Assembly (NCBI RefSeq): GCF_004353925.1
Contig: NZ_SMOK01000021.1
Span: forward strand, 1-64,000
DNA length: 64,000 nt
Direction of reading: 5' to 3'
Origin: Pseudomonas sp. H9
Lineage (GTDB): Bacteria > Pseudomonadota > Gammaproteobacteria > Pseudomonadales > Pseudomonadaceae
Shown: positions 42,254 through 51,992 of the stretch, piece after piece
How positions within the stretch are numbered: position 1 is the first letter of the stretch
How the letters are laid out: every line of letters starts with the position of its first letter
The notes under the pieces: model-generated
What the model saw: the letters and a program-made list of their open reading frames with translations, nothing else
Databases searched by the model: none
What the model was told of the DNA's origin: nothing
Translations under genes and position numbers: made by a program

Positions 42254-43612
42254 ATGCCTCAGATCCAACGCTCCCGCCTGTTCCCCGCCACCCGAACGCT
42301 GTTGTCGGTGCTGGCCATTACCAGCCTCGCACCCTGTGCCCAAGCCGCTGCACCGTTTTCCAGCGACTCACCATGGATGCTCGGCGACTGGGGCGGCACA
42401 CGTACGGAGCTGGCCGAGCGTGGCTACGACTTCACCCTCGGTTACACCGGCGAGATGGGCGCCAACTTGCACGGCGGCTATGACGACGACACAACAGCGC
42501 GCTACAGCGGTCAGTTCGCGCTCGGCACGCACCTGGATTTGCAGAAGATCCTTGGCTGGCACGACACCGAATTCCAGTTGACCGTCACCCAGCGCCACGG
42601 TGACAACATCAGCAACGACCGGATCAACGACCCGCGGGTCGGTGGTTTCACCTCGGCCCAGGAGGTCTGGGGCCGCGGCCAGACCTGGCGTCTCACCCAA
42701 CTGTGGATCAAGCAGAAGTACTTCGACGGCGCCCTCGATGTGAAATTCGGTCGCTTCGGTCAAGGCGAAGACTTCAATAGCTTCCCCTGCGACTTTCAGA
42801 ACCTGGCGTTCTGCGGCTCTCAAGTGGGTAACTGGGCCGGTGACATCTGGTACAACTGGCCGGTCAGCCAATGGGCCCTGCGGGTCAAATACAACCTCAC
42901 GCCTGAGCTGTACGCGCAGATCGGCGCCTTCGAGCAAAACCCCTCGAACCTCGACCGTAACAACGGTTTCAAGCTCAGCGGCAGCGGCACCCAGGGCGCG
43001 GTTATGCCAGTCGAACTGGTGTGGAGCCCGACGTTCAATGGCCTGAAAGGGGAATATCGCGCCGGTTACTACTACAGTAATGCCAAGGCAACTGACGTCT
43101 ACAAAGACAGCAACGACCAACCGGCAGCGCTGTCCGGCCAGGCTTATCGCAGCAGTTCGAGCAAGCATGGCTTCTGGCTCGGTGCCCAGCAGCAGCTTAC
43201 GTCGCAGGCTTCTGATCACTCCCGTGGCCTGAGTGTGTTCGCCAACGCCACGTTGCACGACAAGAAGACCAATGCCATCGACAACTACGTTTCGGCAGGT
43301 GTGGTGTACAAGGGGCCTTTCGACGCCCGCGCCAAGGACGATATTGGTTTCGCCCTGGCCCGCGTGCACGTCAACCCTGCCTATCGCAAGAACGCCGACG
43401 CGCTTAACCAGGCCAACGGCGTCAGCGACTACAACGATCCCCTGTTCCGTCCGATCCAGGACACCGAGTACAGCGCCGAGCTGTACTACGGCATTCACCT
43501 GGCCGACTGGCTGACCGTGCGCCCGAACCTGCAGTACATCCGCCACCCCGGTGGCGTGAGCCAGGTCGACGACGCGCTGATCGGCGGGATCAAGCTTCAA
43601 AGCAGTTTTTAA
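42254..43612 (+). CDS. oprB: Carbohydrate-selective porin OprB
   Basis: The 452-residue outer-membrane porin has a signal peptide (about 1-31, ending AQAAAP) and the OprB barrel with MLGDWGGTRTELAERGYDFT at the mature N-terminus and a terminal SSF. OprB lets glucose and other sugars enter the periplasm. It lies 30 bp before gcd, so the two probably form one operon: sugar enters by the porin and is oxidised by Gcd. No classical Shine-Dalgarno precedes the ATG. Confidence 0.93.
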   Translation: MPQIQRSRLFPATRTLLSVLAITSLAPCAQAAAPFSSDSPWMLGDWGGTRTELAERGYDFTLGYTGEMGANLHGGYDDDTTARYSGQFALGTHLDLQKILGWHDTEFQLTVTQRHGDNISNDRINDPRVGGFTSAQEVWGRGQTWRLTQLWIKQKYFDGALDVKFGRFGQGEDFNSFPCDFQNLAFCGSQVGNWAGDIWYNWPVSQWALRVKYNLTPELYAQIGAFEQNPSNLDRNNGFKLSGSGTQGAVMPVELVWSPTFNGLKGEYRAGYYYSNAKATDVYKDSNDQPAALSGQAYRSSSSKHGFWLGAQQQLTSQASDHSRGLSVFANATLHDKKTNAIDNYVSAGVVYKGPFDARAKDDIGFALARVHVNPAYRKNADALNQANGVSDYNDPLFRPIQDTEYSAELYYGIHLADWLTVRPNLQYIRHPGGVSQVDDALIGGIKLQSSF

Positions 43613-43642
43613 TCACCCTTTTTATCTAACGGAGAACACACG

Positions 43643-46051
43643 ATGAGCACAGAAGGTGCCTTGAGTAGAACCCGCTGGCTGCCGCGCCTGATCGGCGTGC
43701 TGTTGCTGCTGATGGGCTTGGCCCTACTGGCCGGCGGCATCAAGTTGAGCCAGCTCGGCGGCTCGTGGTATTACCTGATTGCCGGGATCGGCTTCGCTCT
43801 GTCCGGCATCCTCCTGATTGCCCTGCACCGCCACGGCCTGGGCCTGTATGGCCTGGTATTGCTGGGCAGCACCCTGTGGGCCCTGTGGGAAGTCGGCCTG
43901 GACTGGTGGCAACTGGTGCCACGCCTGGCCCTGTGGTTCGCCCTGGGCGTGGTCTTGTTGCTGCCTTGGGCGCGTCGCCCGCTGCTGGGCAACCCGACGA
44001 AAATCAACCCTGCGCTGCTAAGCCTGGCCGTAGTGCTGTCGGGGGCCACCGCCGTGGCCAGCCAGTTCACTCACCCGGGTGAAATCAAAGGCAAACTGGG
44101 TCGCGACAGCGCCGGGCTGAGCAGCACCGCCCCGCAAATGCCCGACGGTGAATGGCAGGCTTATGGCCGTACCGAATTCGGCGACCGCTACTCGCCGCTG
44201 CGCCAGATCACCCCTGACAATGTGCACAAGCTGCAGGAAGCCTGGCGAATTCGAACCGGTGACCTGCCAACCGACAACGACCCGGTCGAGCTGACCAACC
44301 AGAACACCCCGCTCAAGGTCAACGGCATGCTCTATGCCTGCACCGCCCACAGCAAGGTGCTGGCCCTGGACCCGGACACCGGCACCGAGATCTGGCGCTT
44401 CGACCCTCAGATCAAGAGCCCGACCGGCTTCAAGGGCTTTGCCCACATGACCTGTCGGGGTGTCTCGTACTACGACGAGAACAACTACCTCAGCGTTGAC
44501 GGCAGCCCAACGCCGAAAATTTCCGACGCAGGTCAAGCCGTCGCTCGTGCCTGCCCGCGTCGTCTCTACCTGCCCACCGCCGATGCGCGCCTGATTGCCC
44601 TGAACGCCGACACCGGCAAGGTTTGTGAAGGTTTCGGCAACCAAGGTGTGATCGACCTGACCACCGGTATCGGTCCGTTCACCCCTGGCGGTTATTACTC
44701 CACTTCGCCTGCAGCGATTACCCGCGAACTGGTGATTATCGGCGGCCATGTCACCGACAACGAGTCAACCAACGAGCCATCTGGGGTGATCCGCGCCTAC
44801 GACGTTCACGATGGCCGCTTGGTATGGAACTGGGACAGCAACAACCCAGACGACACCGCACCACTGGCACCGGGCAAAACCTACAGCCGCAACTCGGCCA
44901 ACATGTGGTCGCTGGCCAGTGTCGATGAAAAGCTCGGCATGGTCTTCCTGCCATTGGGTAACCAGACCCCGGACCAGTGGGGCGCCGACCGCACCCCTGG
45001 CGCCGAGAAGTTCAGCGCAGGCATAGTCGCCCTCGACCTGACCAACGGCAAAGTACGCTGGAACTACCAGTTCACCCACCACGACCTGTGGGACATGGAT
45101 GTCGGCAGCCAGCCAACCCTGCTGGACCTGAAAACCGCCGATGGCGTCAAACCGGCGCTGATCGCCCCGACCAAACAGGGCAGCCTGTACGTGCTCGACC
45201 GTCGTGACGGCACCCCGATCGTGCCGATCCGCGAAATCCCGGCGCCGCAGGGTGCGGTCGAAGGCGACCATACCGCCCCGACCCAAGCCCGCTCCGACCT
45301 CAACCTGCTCGGCCCGGACCTGACCGAACAAGCCATGTGGGGCGCCAGCCCGTTCGACCAGATGCTCTGCCGCATCCAGTTCCGCGAGCTGCGCTACGAA
45401 GGCCAATACACCCCGCCGTCAATCCAGGGCAGCCTGGTGTACCCGGGTAACGTTGGTGTCTTCAACTGGGGCAGCGTCTCGGTCGACCCAGTGCGACAAC
45501 TGCTGTTCACCTCACCAAACTACATGGCCTTCGTGTCGAAAATGGTGCCACGTGAGCAAGTTGCCGCCGGCAGCAAACGCGAGAGTGAAACCAGCGGCGT
45601 ACAGCCCAACACCGGTGCACCGTACGCGGTGATCATGCACCCGTTCATGTCGCCGCTGGGCGTACCTTGCCAGGCGCCAGCCTGGGGCTACGTTGCCGGT
45701 ATCGACCTGACCACAAACCAGGTGGTGTGGAAGCACAAGAACGGCACCAGCCGCGACAGCTCGCCGATCCCGATCGGCCTGCCGATTGGCGTGCCCAGCA
45801 TGGGCGGCTCGATCGTCACCGCCGGCGGCCTGGGCTTCCTCAGCGGCACCCTGGACCAGTACCTGCGCGCCTATGACAGCAACACCGGCAAAGAGCTGTG
45901 GAAGTCGCGTCTGCCAGCGGGTGGCCAGGCCACGCCGATGACCTACACCGGCAAGGACGGTAAACAGTACGTTCTGGTAACGGCCGGTGGACATGGTTCA
46001 CTGGGGACCAAAATGGGTGATTACGTAATCGCTTACAAATTGGCTGAATAG
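43643..46051 (+). CDS. gcd: Membrane-bound PQQ-dependent glucose dehydrogenase
   Basis: The 802-residue quinoprotein oxidises glucose to gluconolactone in the periplasm and feeds electrons to ubiquinone. The N-terminal part (about residues 12-145) has five transmembrane helices. The catalytic domain is a PQQ beta-propeller starting GEWQAYGRTEFGDRYSPLRQ, with W-motif repeats (NWDSNNPDD, HHDLWDMDVGSQPTL). The length of about 800 is typical. SD CGGAGA is upstream. Confidence 0.96.
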   Translation: MSTEGALSRTRWLPRLIGVLLLLMGLALLAGGIKLSQLGGSWYYLIAGIGFALSGILLIALHRHGLGLYGLVLLGSTLWALWEVGLDWWQLVPRLALWFALGVVLLLPWARRPLLGNPTKINPALLSLAVVLSGATAVASQFTHPGEIKGKLGRDSAGLSSTAPQMPDGEWQAYGRTEFGDRYSPLRQITPDNVHKLQEAWRIRTGDLPTDNDPVELTNQNTPLKVNGMLYACTAHSKVLALDPDTGTEIWRFDPQIKSPTGFKGFAHMTCRGVSYYDENNYLSVDGSPTPKISDAGQAVARACPRRLYLPTADARLIALNADTGKVCEGFGNQGVIDLTTGIGPFTPGGYYSTSPAAITRELVIIGGHVTDNESTNEPSGVIRAYDVHDGRLVWNWDSNNPDDTAPLAPGKTYSRNSANMWSLASVDEKLGMVFLPLGNQTPDQWGADRTPGAEKFSAGIVALDLTNGKVRWNYQFTHHDLWDMDVGSQPTLLDLKTADGVKPALIAPTKQGSLYVLDRRDGTPIVPIREIPAPQGAVEGDHTAPTQARSDLNLLGPDLTEQAMWGASPFDQMLCRIQFRELRYEGQYTPPSIQGSLVYPGNVGVFNWGSVSVDPVRQLLFTSPNYMAFVSKMVPREQVAAGSKRESETSGVQPNTGAPYAVIMHPFMSPLGVPCQAPAWGYVAGIDLTTNQVVWKHKNGTSRDSSPIPIGLPIGVPSMGGSIVTAGGLGFLSGTLDQYLRAYDSNTGKELWKSRLPAGGQATPMTYTGKDGKQYVLVTAGGHGSLGTKMGDYVIAYKLAE

Positions 46052-46070
46052 GCTTTAGCTGCGAGCTAGA

Positions 46071-46123
46071 AGCTTCAAGCTGCAAGTGCCGCAACTCCCA
46101 CTTGCGGCTTGTAGCTTGAAGCT
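46071..46123. other. Extragenic hairpin between gcd and lon
   Basis: AGCTTCAAGCTGCAAG and a matching right arm ending TTGAAGCT form an imperfect stem of about 22 bp, closing on a small loop. It is unrelated to the REP pairs. No T-tract follows, so it is probably an extragenic palindrome or weak terminator. Confidence 0.6.
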
Positions 46124-46173
46124 GAAAGCTTAAGCCCCCATCTAAGCACCATAGTCATTTGCACAGGTGCCCC

Positions 46174-48597
46174 ATGAGCGATCAGCAGGATCTACCCGAA
46201 CATCCCGACGACCACGCCGAAGTCGAGCACCCTGAAGCGTCCCGACACACCGGCCATCACCTCGCCCTGCCCGGCCAGCAACTGCCGGACAAGGTGTACG
46301 TTATCCCGATTCACAACCGTCCGTTCTTCCCCGCGCAAGTGCTGCCGGTCATCGTCAACGAAGAGCCCTGGGCCGAAACCCTGGACCTGGTTGCCAAGAC
46401 CCCGCACCACTCCCTGGCGCTGTTCTTCATGGACACCCCACCCGAAGACCACCGACATTTCGACACCTCGGCCCTGCCGCTATACGGCACCCTGGTCAAG
46501 GTTCACCACGCCAGCCGCGAAAACGGCAAACTGCAGTTCGTCGCCCAGGGCCTGACCCGCGTACGCATCCGTACCTGGCTCAAGCACCATCGCCCACCGT
46601 ACCTGGTGGAAGTCGAATACCCGCATCAGCCGAGCGAGCCAACCGATGAGGTCAAGGCCTATGGCATGGCCCTGATCAATGCGATCAAGGAGCTGCTGCC
46701 GCTCAATCCGCTGTACAGCGAAGAACTGAAGAACTACCTCAACCGCTTCAGCCCCAACGACCCGTCGCCGCTGACCGACTTTGCTGCGGCGCTGACCTCG
46801 GCCACCGGAAACCAGTTGCAAGAAGTGCTCGACTGCGTCCCTATGCTCAAGCGTATGGAGAAAGTCCTGCCGATGCTGCGCAAAGAGGTTGAAGTTGCGC
46901 ACTTGCAAAATGAAATTTCCGCCGAAGTGAACCGCCAGATCGGTGAACATCAGCGCGAGTTTTTCCTCAAGGAACAGCTCAAGGTTATCCAGCAGGAGCT
47001 GGGGTTGACCAAAGACGACCGCAGTGCCGACCTGGAACAGTTCGAACAGCGCCTCGAGGGCAAAACCCTACCGCCCGCAACGAAAAAACGCATCGACGAA
47101 GAAATGGGCAAGCTGGCGATCCTCGAGACCGGCTCGCCGGAGTACGCCGTCACCCGCAATTACCTGGACTGGGCCACCGCCCTGCCCTGGGGTGTGTACG
47201 GCAAGGACAAGCTCGACCTCAAGCACGCACGCAAGGTGCTCGACCAGCACCATGCCGGGCTCGACGACATCAAGGACCGGATCCTCGAATTCCTCGCCAT
47301 CGGCGCCTGGAAAGGCGAAATCAGCGGCTCCATCGTCCTGTTGGTCGGCCCGCCCGGTGTCGGCAAAACCAGTATCGGCAAGTCGATCGCTCAGTCCCTG
47401 GGCCGACCGTTCTATCGTTTCAGTGTTGGCGGCATGCGCGATGAAGCCGAAATCAAAGGCCATCGGCGCACCTACATCGGCGCCCAACCCGGCAAGCTGG
47501 TGCAGGCACTGAAAGACGTCGAGGTGATGAACCCGGTGATCATGCTCGACGAGATCGACAAAATGGGTCAGAGCTATCAGGGCGATCCGGCCTCGGCTTT
47601 GCTGGAAACCCTTGACCCTGAGCAGAACGTTGATTTCCTTGACCACTACCTGGACCTGCGTCTGGACCTGTCCAAAGTGCTGTTCGTATGCACCGCCAAC
47701 ACCCTCGACTCGATCCCCGGGCCATTGCTCGACCGCATGGAAGTAATTCGCCTGTCGGGCTACATCACCGAAGAAAAGCTCGCTATCGCCAAACGCCACC
47801 TGTGGCCAAAGCAGCTGGAGAAAGCCGGTGTGGCCAAGTCCAGCCTGAGCATCACTGATGGTGCGCTGCGCACTGTGATCGAGGGCTATGCGCGTGAGGC
47901 AGGCGTGCGCCAACTGGAAAAGCAGCTGGGCAAACTGGTGCGCAAGGCCGTGATGCAACTGTTGGAAAACCCCGATGCGAAAATCAAGATTGGCACCAAA
48001 GATCTGGAAGTTTCGCTGGGCATGCCGGTGTTCCGTAGCGAGCAGGTGCTGTCGGGCAAAGGCGTCATCACTGGCCTCGCCTGGACCAGCATGGGCGGTG
48101 CAACTCTGCCGATCGAAGCGACACGCATCCACACCCTGAACCGCGGTTTCAAACTGACCGGGCAGCTGGGCGATGTGATGAAAGAGTCGGCAGAAATCGC
48201 CTACAGCTATGTCAGTGCCAACCTCAAAAAGTACGGTGGTGATCCGACGTTCTTCAACGAAGCCTTTATCCACCTGCACGTGCCCGAAGGTGCCACCCCC
48301 AAAGATGGCCCAAGCGCAGGGGTTACCATGGCCAGTGCACTGCTATCGCTGGCCCGCGACCAGGCGCCGAAAAAAGGTGTGGCGATGACCGGCGAGTTGA
48401 CACTTACCGGGCAAGTGCTGCCCATTGGCGGGGTGCGTGAAAAGGTGATTGCGGCACGCCGGCAAAAAATCTTCGAATTGATCCTGCCGGAAGCCAATCG
48501 TGGCGACTTCGAAGAATTGCCTGACTACCTCAAAGAGGGCCTGAGCGTGCATTTCGCCAAGCGCTTCAGTGATGTGGCAAAAGTACTGTTCAACTAA
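46174..48597 (+). CDS. lon: ATP-dependent protease Lon (second Lon-type)
   Basis: The 807-residue protease degrades misfolded and regulatory proteins in the cytoplasm. The N-terminal substrate domain starts near residue 40 (VYVIPIHNRPFFPAQVLPV). The AAA+ module has Walker A GPPGVGKTS near 394 and Walker B VIMLDEIDKMG near 455. The catalytic serine lies in KDGPSAGVTM near 711. In P. putida a Lon copy sits beside gcd and oprB, matching this place. I chose the ATG at 46174 with AGGTG upstream. Confidence 0.95.
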   Translation: MSDQQDLPEHPDDHAEVEHPEASRHTGHHLALPGQQLPDKVYVIPIHNRPFFPAQVLPVIVNEEPWAETLDLVAKTPHHSLALFFMDTPPEDHRHFDTSALPLYGTLVKVHHASRENGKLQFVAQGLTRVRIRTWLKHHRPPYLVEVEYPHQPSEPTDEVKAYGMALINAIKELLPLNPLYSEELKNYLNRFSPNDPSPLTDFAAALTSATGNQLQEVLDCVPMLKRMEKVLPMLRKEVEVAHLQNEISAEVNRQIGEHQREFFLKEQLKVIQQELGLTKDDRSADLEQFEQRLEGKTLPPATKKRIDEEMGKLAILETGSPEYAVTRNYLDWATALPWGVYGKDKLDLKHARKVLDQHHAGLDDIKDRILEFLAIGAWKGEISGSIVLLVGPPGVGKTSIGKSIAQSLGRPFYRFSVGGMRDEAEIKGHRRTYIGAQPGKLVQALKDVEVMNPVIMLDEIDKMGQSYQGDPASALLETLDPEQNVDFLDHYLDLRLDLSKVLFVCTANTLDSIPGPLLDRMEVIRLSGYITEEKLAIAKRHLWPKQLEKAGVAKSSLSITDGALRTVIEGYAREAGVRQLEKQLGKLVRKAVMQLLENPDAKIKIGTKDLEVSLGMPVFRSEQVLSGKGVITGLAWTSMGGATLPIEATRIHTLNRGFKLTGQLGDVMKESAEIAYSYVSANLKKYGGDPTFFNEAFIHLHVPEGATPKDGPSAGVTMASALLSLARDQAPKKGVAMTGELTLTGQVLPIGGVREKVIAARRQKIFELILPEANRGDFEELPDYLKEGLSVHFAKRFSDVAKVLFN

Positions 48598-48609
48598 CAT
48601 GGCCTTGGC

Positions 48610-48642
48610 CCTGAATGCAGGCTTGGGAGGCCTGCATTCAGG
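48610..48642. other. Hairpin between convergent lon and the toxin block
   Basis: CCTGAATGCAGGC and its complement form a perfect 13-bp stem with loop TTGGGAG, 12 bp after the lon stop. There is no T-tract on either side. It marks the border where AT-richer sequence begins. Confidence 0.65.
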
Positions 48643-48674
48643 ACGATCTGCAACGAATTAGCCGTGCCCTGCTG

Positions 48675-49661
48675 CTAATAATTGAGCGCGTACAGTTTAT
48701 CTTTCATTTGCAAAGCGCTTTGTTCGATAGTGCCCCAAAGGCCCAAAAACTGGCCAAAGTAAATCGCAAATCGCGCCAGTTGTTGGGCAGTGGTGATCTG
48801 GCTCAGCTTTTCTTGCGACGTGTCAATATAAACATCAAAGCTTTTCCAAGCGGAGTCAAAGTGTGATGAGGCCGTCAGCACTTCCCGGAGTAAGTCTTCC
48901 AGAGACTGAAGCTGATCCTGCATTTCCGAGAGGCGAGCCTGTACCCGCACCTTCGCCATCGTGGACGGGCTTAAATCTTTGGTCGTTGGCGATTTAACTC
49001 TTTCGACCGCCTTGACCTTTTTTACGATCGCAGGGATGTGGTACATCTGCACTTCATCACGAAATTGAGTGCAATCCTTATGCACTCGCTCAACCTGCTC
49101 AGCATATTCATGCACTGCTTTCTTAATAGCGCTAACATATTTTGGAAGCGAGGAAACGATTTCTCTATCTTCCGGCTCGAGTGCGATAGATTCATCAAAC
49201 CCTAGTGTATCCCAAGCCTCACGTCGGCTACCCAACGCTTTGGTTTTATCACAACTCTCCAGAATCGCCGCTCCTATGCTATTGATACGTCCTGAACACG
49301 TAACCAACCGATTCGCCAACTGAAAATTCTTGGCAAATAACACGTCCCAGTCAGCGGCATGCTCCTTCAAGCTGTAAAAAAAATCCAGAATAGCGCCACA
49401 CTCAAGGTCAGGATCAGCTGAAAAGATACCTAGCGTGACCGCGGCTTAAACTTCTGCTCTTCCTTGGCTGAACCACTGTTTTAGATGAGACTGCGTACTC
49501 GGCAATGCCCTCACATAACGTACATAGTCAATAATCTTCCTGAGGTGTGCTTCCGACAGGCTCATGGCCCCCGTATCCAGACTTGAGTCCATTATGCCCG
49601 TGAGCGATTCAGGTAACTGCGAAGACTGACTTTGCCATTCTAAATCCAATTCTGTACTCAT
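48675..49661 (-). pseudogene. XaxA-like third toxin gene interrupted by one in-frame TAA
   Basis: One reading frame runs from the ATG at 49661 to the stop at 48675, broken only by TAA at 49448-49446. The first part (71 residues) matches XaxA residues around LTLTREHIVTLSEY (here MSLSEAHLRKIIDY). The second part matches from KTKALG (ILESCDKTKALGSRREAWDT) to the end. The central hydrophobic hairpin found in the upstream XaxA (ALSGLAAGPLGAVITGS) is missing. The only early start in the second part, a TTG at 49370, has no ribosome site. It is probably a decayed or hairpin-less A-type subunit. Confidence 0.7.
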
Positions 49662-49711
49662 CGACCACCCATAACTTGAAGCCTCTATTTCGCCTTACTC
49701 GCATCAACCTT

Positions 49712-49744
49712 GCCGGGTGTCAGCTTTTCCAACTGACACCCGGC
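49712..49744. other. Stem-loop after xaxB
   Basis: GCCGGGTGTCAG and its complement form a perfect 12-bp stem with a 9-nt loop, five bases after the xaxB stop and before the third gene. It lacks a T-tract on the minus strand, so it may attenuate or stabilise rather than fully terminate. Confidence 0.65.
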
Positions 49745-49749
49745 CTTCA

Positions 49750-50760
49750 TCAGAAGGCTTCGCGACTTTTGTTAACAATATGATTAACATAGGTGGCCAA
49801 CGCCACTAACTGTTTGCTCAACACCTGCGCCTGTTCCGCACCTTTCAGACTCATGCCCGACAGTTTGTTGAGTTCGATTTGCAGTTGAGCATGAATCTGT
49901 TTTTTCTGCGACAACCACTCCGAACGCTTTTCAACCAGCGATGCGTGCACCGAAAGTGATTCGATATAACTGCTTACTTGTTTCTCCTTTTTTTGTTGCT
50001 CACGTTGCTCGACGAGCAGCTCCTGAGCTTGCGATTGAAATTCACGACGTCGTTCTTGAAGTTGCGAATAACGCATGCCTTCCTGAATACCTCCCAGCAA
50101 CTTATTCAGTGCCTCTAGTGCTTGTTCAACGGCAACGGCGGCACCGGCAGTGGTAGAACCTTGCGCCACCATTCCCTGGACTTGCTCAGTGGTCGGCAGC
50201 TTGCCTTCAAATAGCTTCTCAATACCGTTCTCCTCGAAAACGGCGATAGCTTTGTCCAGTTCTGCAATTTCCTTCTGCTTACTGGCCATTGCTTCATTGA
50301 GCTCTTGCAAAGCCTTGACCAAACGCTGTTGAGTCTCGATGTAACTTGCACGATCACGCTCAACATCATATACAGGGAGACTGGCAATCGATTTGGTCGC
50401 AGCGTCCACCCCACCCACCAACTTACCAAGTTTGCTACTGATAGCTTTGGCACCACGCTGGATTTCTTCCAGATAAAATGCTTGCTCGTCTGCGTCTGAA
50501 CCTGCGTCCTGAAACTCTTTGAGCAATTCAGCTACATTCTCTGAGTTTATTGAAGCAGAGATCTCTTCAGCATTTCTTGCCAGCTCCCCACCAAATTTAA
50601 CAAAACCTTTATAGTGTCGCTCAATCGACGTATGCAACAGTGGAAGAAAATCAAAGGTACGACTCTCCCAAACTTTTGAATACGCAGACACTGCCGCAGA
50701 AACCTTGCTCATGTCGGGAGCTTTTAGAGCCGAATCCATTGCAATAACATTATCATTCAT
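49750..50760 (-). CDS. Alpha-xenorhabdolysin-type toxin, subunit B
   Basis: The 336-residue protein is long-helical and rich in Q, E and K. Coiled-coil stretches lie at about 60-165 and 210-300, with a small hydrophobic insert near 195-225 (STTAGAAVAVEQALEALNKL). The length and layout match XaxB/YaxB (about 340-350), which pairs with XaxA to form a membrane pore. It has no signal peptide, as in the family. It lies 11 bp after xaxA with its own AAAGGA, so they form one operon. Residue-level homology could not be searched here. Confidence 0.75.
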   Translation of the reverse strand: MNDNVIAMDSALKAPDMSKVSAAVSAYSKVWESRTFDFLPLLHTSIERHYKGFVKFGGELARNAEEISASINSENVAELLKEFQDAGSDADEQAFYLEEIQRGAKAISSKLGKLVGGVDAATKSIASLPVYDVERDRASYIETQQRLVKALQELNEAMASKQKEIAELDKAIAVFEENGIEKLFEGKLPTTEQVQGMVAQGSTTAGAAVAVEQALEALNKLLGGIQEGMRYSQLQERRREFQSQAQELLVEQREQQKKEKQVSSYIESLSVHASLVEKRSEWLSQKKQIHAQLQIELNKLSGMSLKGAEQAQVLSKQLVALATYVNHIVNKSREAF

Positions 50761-50771
50761 ACCATAATCCT

Positions 50772-51935
50772 TTATTTAGCAGAAGCAGCATCATCAAAAA
50801 CGCGATTCATGTGCTGAGCAAACTTTTCAATCTCTTTCCACTGACCAATAAACCGCTTGAAAAAAATCGCAAATTTATAAAGCTGCTGATTATTTTCAAT
50901 GCGCTTTAGCTGCTCAATCGATGCATCAATATAAGTACCAATCTTCAGCCAGGCAGAATGCAGGTGACTCGCAGCGGTCACAACATCACGAAGCCGTGTC
51001 TCCGTCTGCCCCATCTGCGTTCCCAACTCTTCCACCAGGCCTTCTAACTTAACGGCAGCTTTCAGTTTCTGGCTTAACGCACCGCGCTCTTTTTGAAGTT
51101 TGTTACGTTCCTTACGGACTTTCTCTGCCTTGCTCCCGTAAATTGAGCCGGTGATAACAGCGCCCAATGGGCCTGCTGCCAAACCACTAAGCGCTGCTTT
51201 TACATATTGGTCGTACTCGGCCTCAAGCTGTTTTATCCTTTTATCGATCTCAGCTAGGTCTTCACGCATTTCCTTGATCTGCTCACCGGTATTGAGATCT
51301 TTAATAGCCCTGGACTTACTTAACACCGCTGGAATCAGTACCGTGGTTGCCTCACTACGAAACTTTTCAGTTTCTTCGCCAACCTCATTCACACGTTTGG
51401 CAAAACGGTCTACGTCTTCACGCAACACTGTCATGTAATCAACAAGGTCCAAAACACTGCCTTTATCGGTTGCATTGAGGACGACGGGGTGGTCGAAAGT
51501 AATTGTCTCCCAAGCCTCGTTTTTCTTTCCCAACGCCTTGGTTTTTTCCAGGATCTCAATTATTTCGCTGCCGGTAGTATTGATCCCATTAGCATTAGCG
51601 GCCAGTTCAAAGCCCAGCCTTTTACTGTTGTCTGCCAGATCCTTCCACTTACTTCCGTGCGCCCGAAGATCCTTATTCAGACCGAGCATCTGGCCAGGCA
51701 TTAGATCTTGGCTAGCAATAGTGGAATAACCCAACCAGCGCACTACAGTGTCGTGGGTAGTGGGAAGAGTGAAGGTATAATTGGCATATTCACTCAGGGT
51801 AACAATATGCTCGCGCGTCAGGGTCAAGCCCCCTTCTTCCGGCCCATCGCGTTCCGCCATCGCCTGAATAAGGTTTTTCGGCAGGATTTCAGCCTCCTGC
51901 TGCAATGTGTCAAAATCGTTTTGTACTTCGTTCAT
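50772..51935 (-). CDS. Alpha-xenorhabdolysin-type toxin, subunit A
   Basis: The 387-residue helical protein fits XaxA/YaxA, an alpha pore-forming cytolysin subunit. It has a helical N-terminal half and a long coiled-coil (about 200-300). In the middle is a hydrophobic hairpin, KAALSGLAAGPLGAVITGSI (about 235-257), the membrane-contact part. The C-terminal helices contain ASHLHSAWLKIGTYIDASIE. No signal peptide is present. I chose the ATG at 51935 with GAGGG upstream, not the TTG at 51959. The region is AT-richer than neighbouring genes, suggesting acquisition. Confidence 0.78.
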   Translation of the reverse strand: MNEVQNDFDTLQQEAEILPKNLIQAMAERDGPEEGGLTLTREHIVTLSEYANYTFTLPTTHDTVVRWLGYSTIASQDLMPGQMLGLNKDLRAHGSKWKDLADNSKRLGFELAANANGINTTGSEIIEILEKTKALGKKNEAWETITFDHPVVLNATDKGSVLDLVDYMTVLREDVDRFAKRVNEVGEETEKFRSEATTVLIPAVLSKSRAIKDLNTGEQIKEMREDLAEIDKRIKQLEAEYDQYVKAALSGLAAGPLGAVITGSIYGSKAEKVRKERNKLQKERGALSQKLKAAVKLEGLVEELGTQMGQTETRLRDVVTAASHLHSAWLKIGTYIDASIEQLKRIENNQQLYKFAIFFKRFIGQWKEIEKFAQHMNRVFDDAASAK

Positions 51936-51992
51936 GTCCGCATCCCTCTGATTGGCCAAACCGGCCTGGGACTCATAAACTAGTAGCGCTGC

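Noticed and set aside
48675..49370. Independent 231-residue gene from a TTG start at 49370
   Set aside because: No Shine-Dalgarno is near the TTG (a T-rich run lies there), and the frame continues upstream through the TAA into the 71-codon part. It is treated as one interrupted gene.
49373..49380. Run of eight T on the coding strand as a programmed frameshift site
   Set aside because: The two parts of the interrupted toxin gene are already in the same frame, so a frameshift would not restore it.
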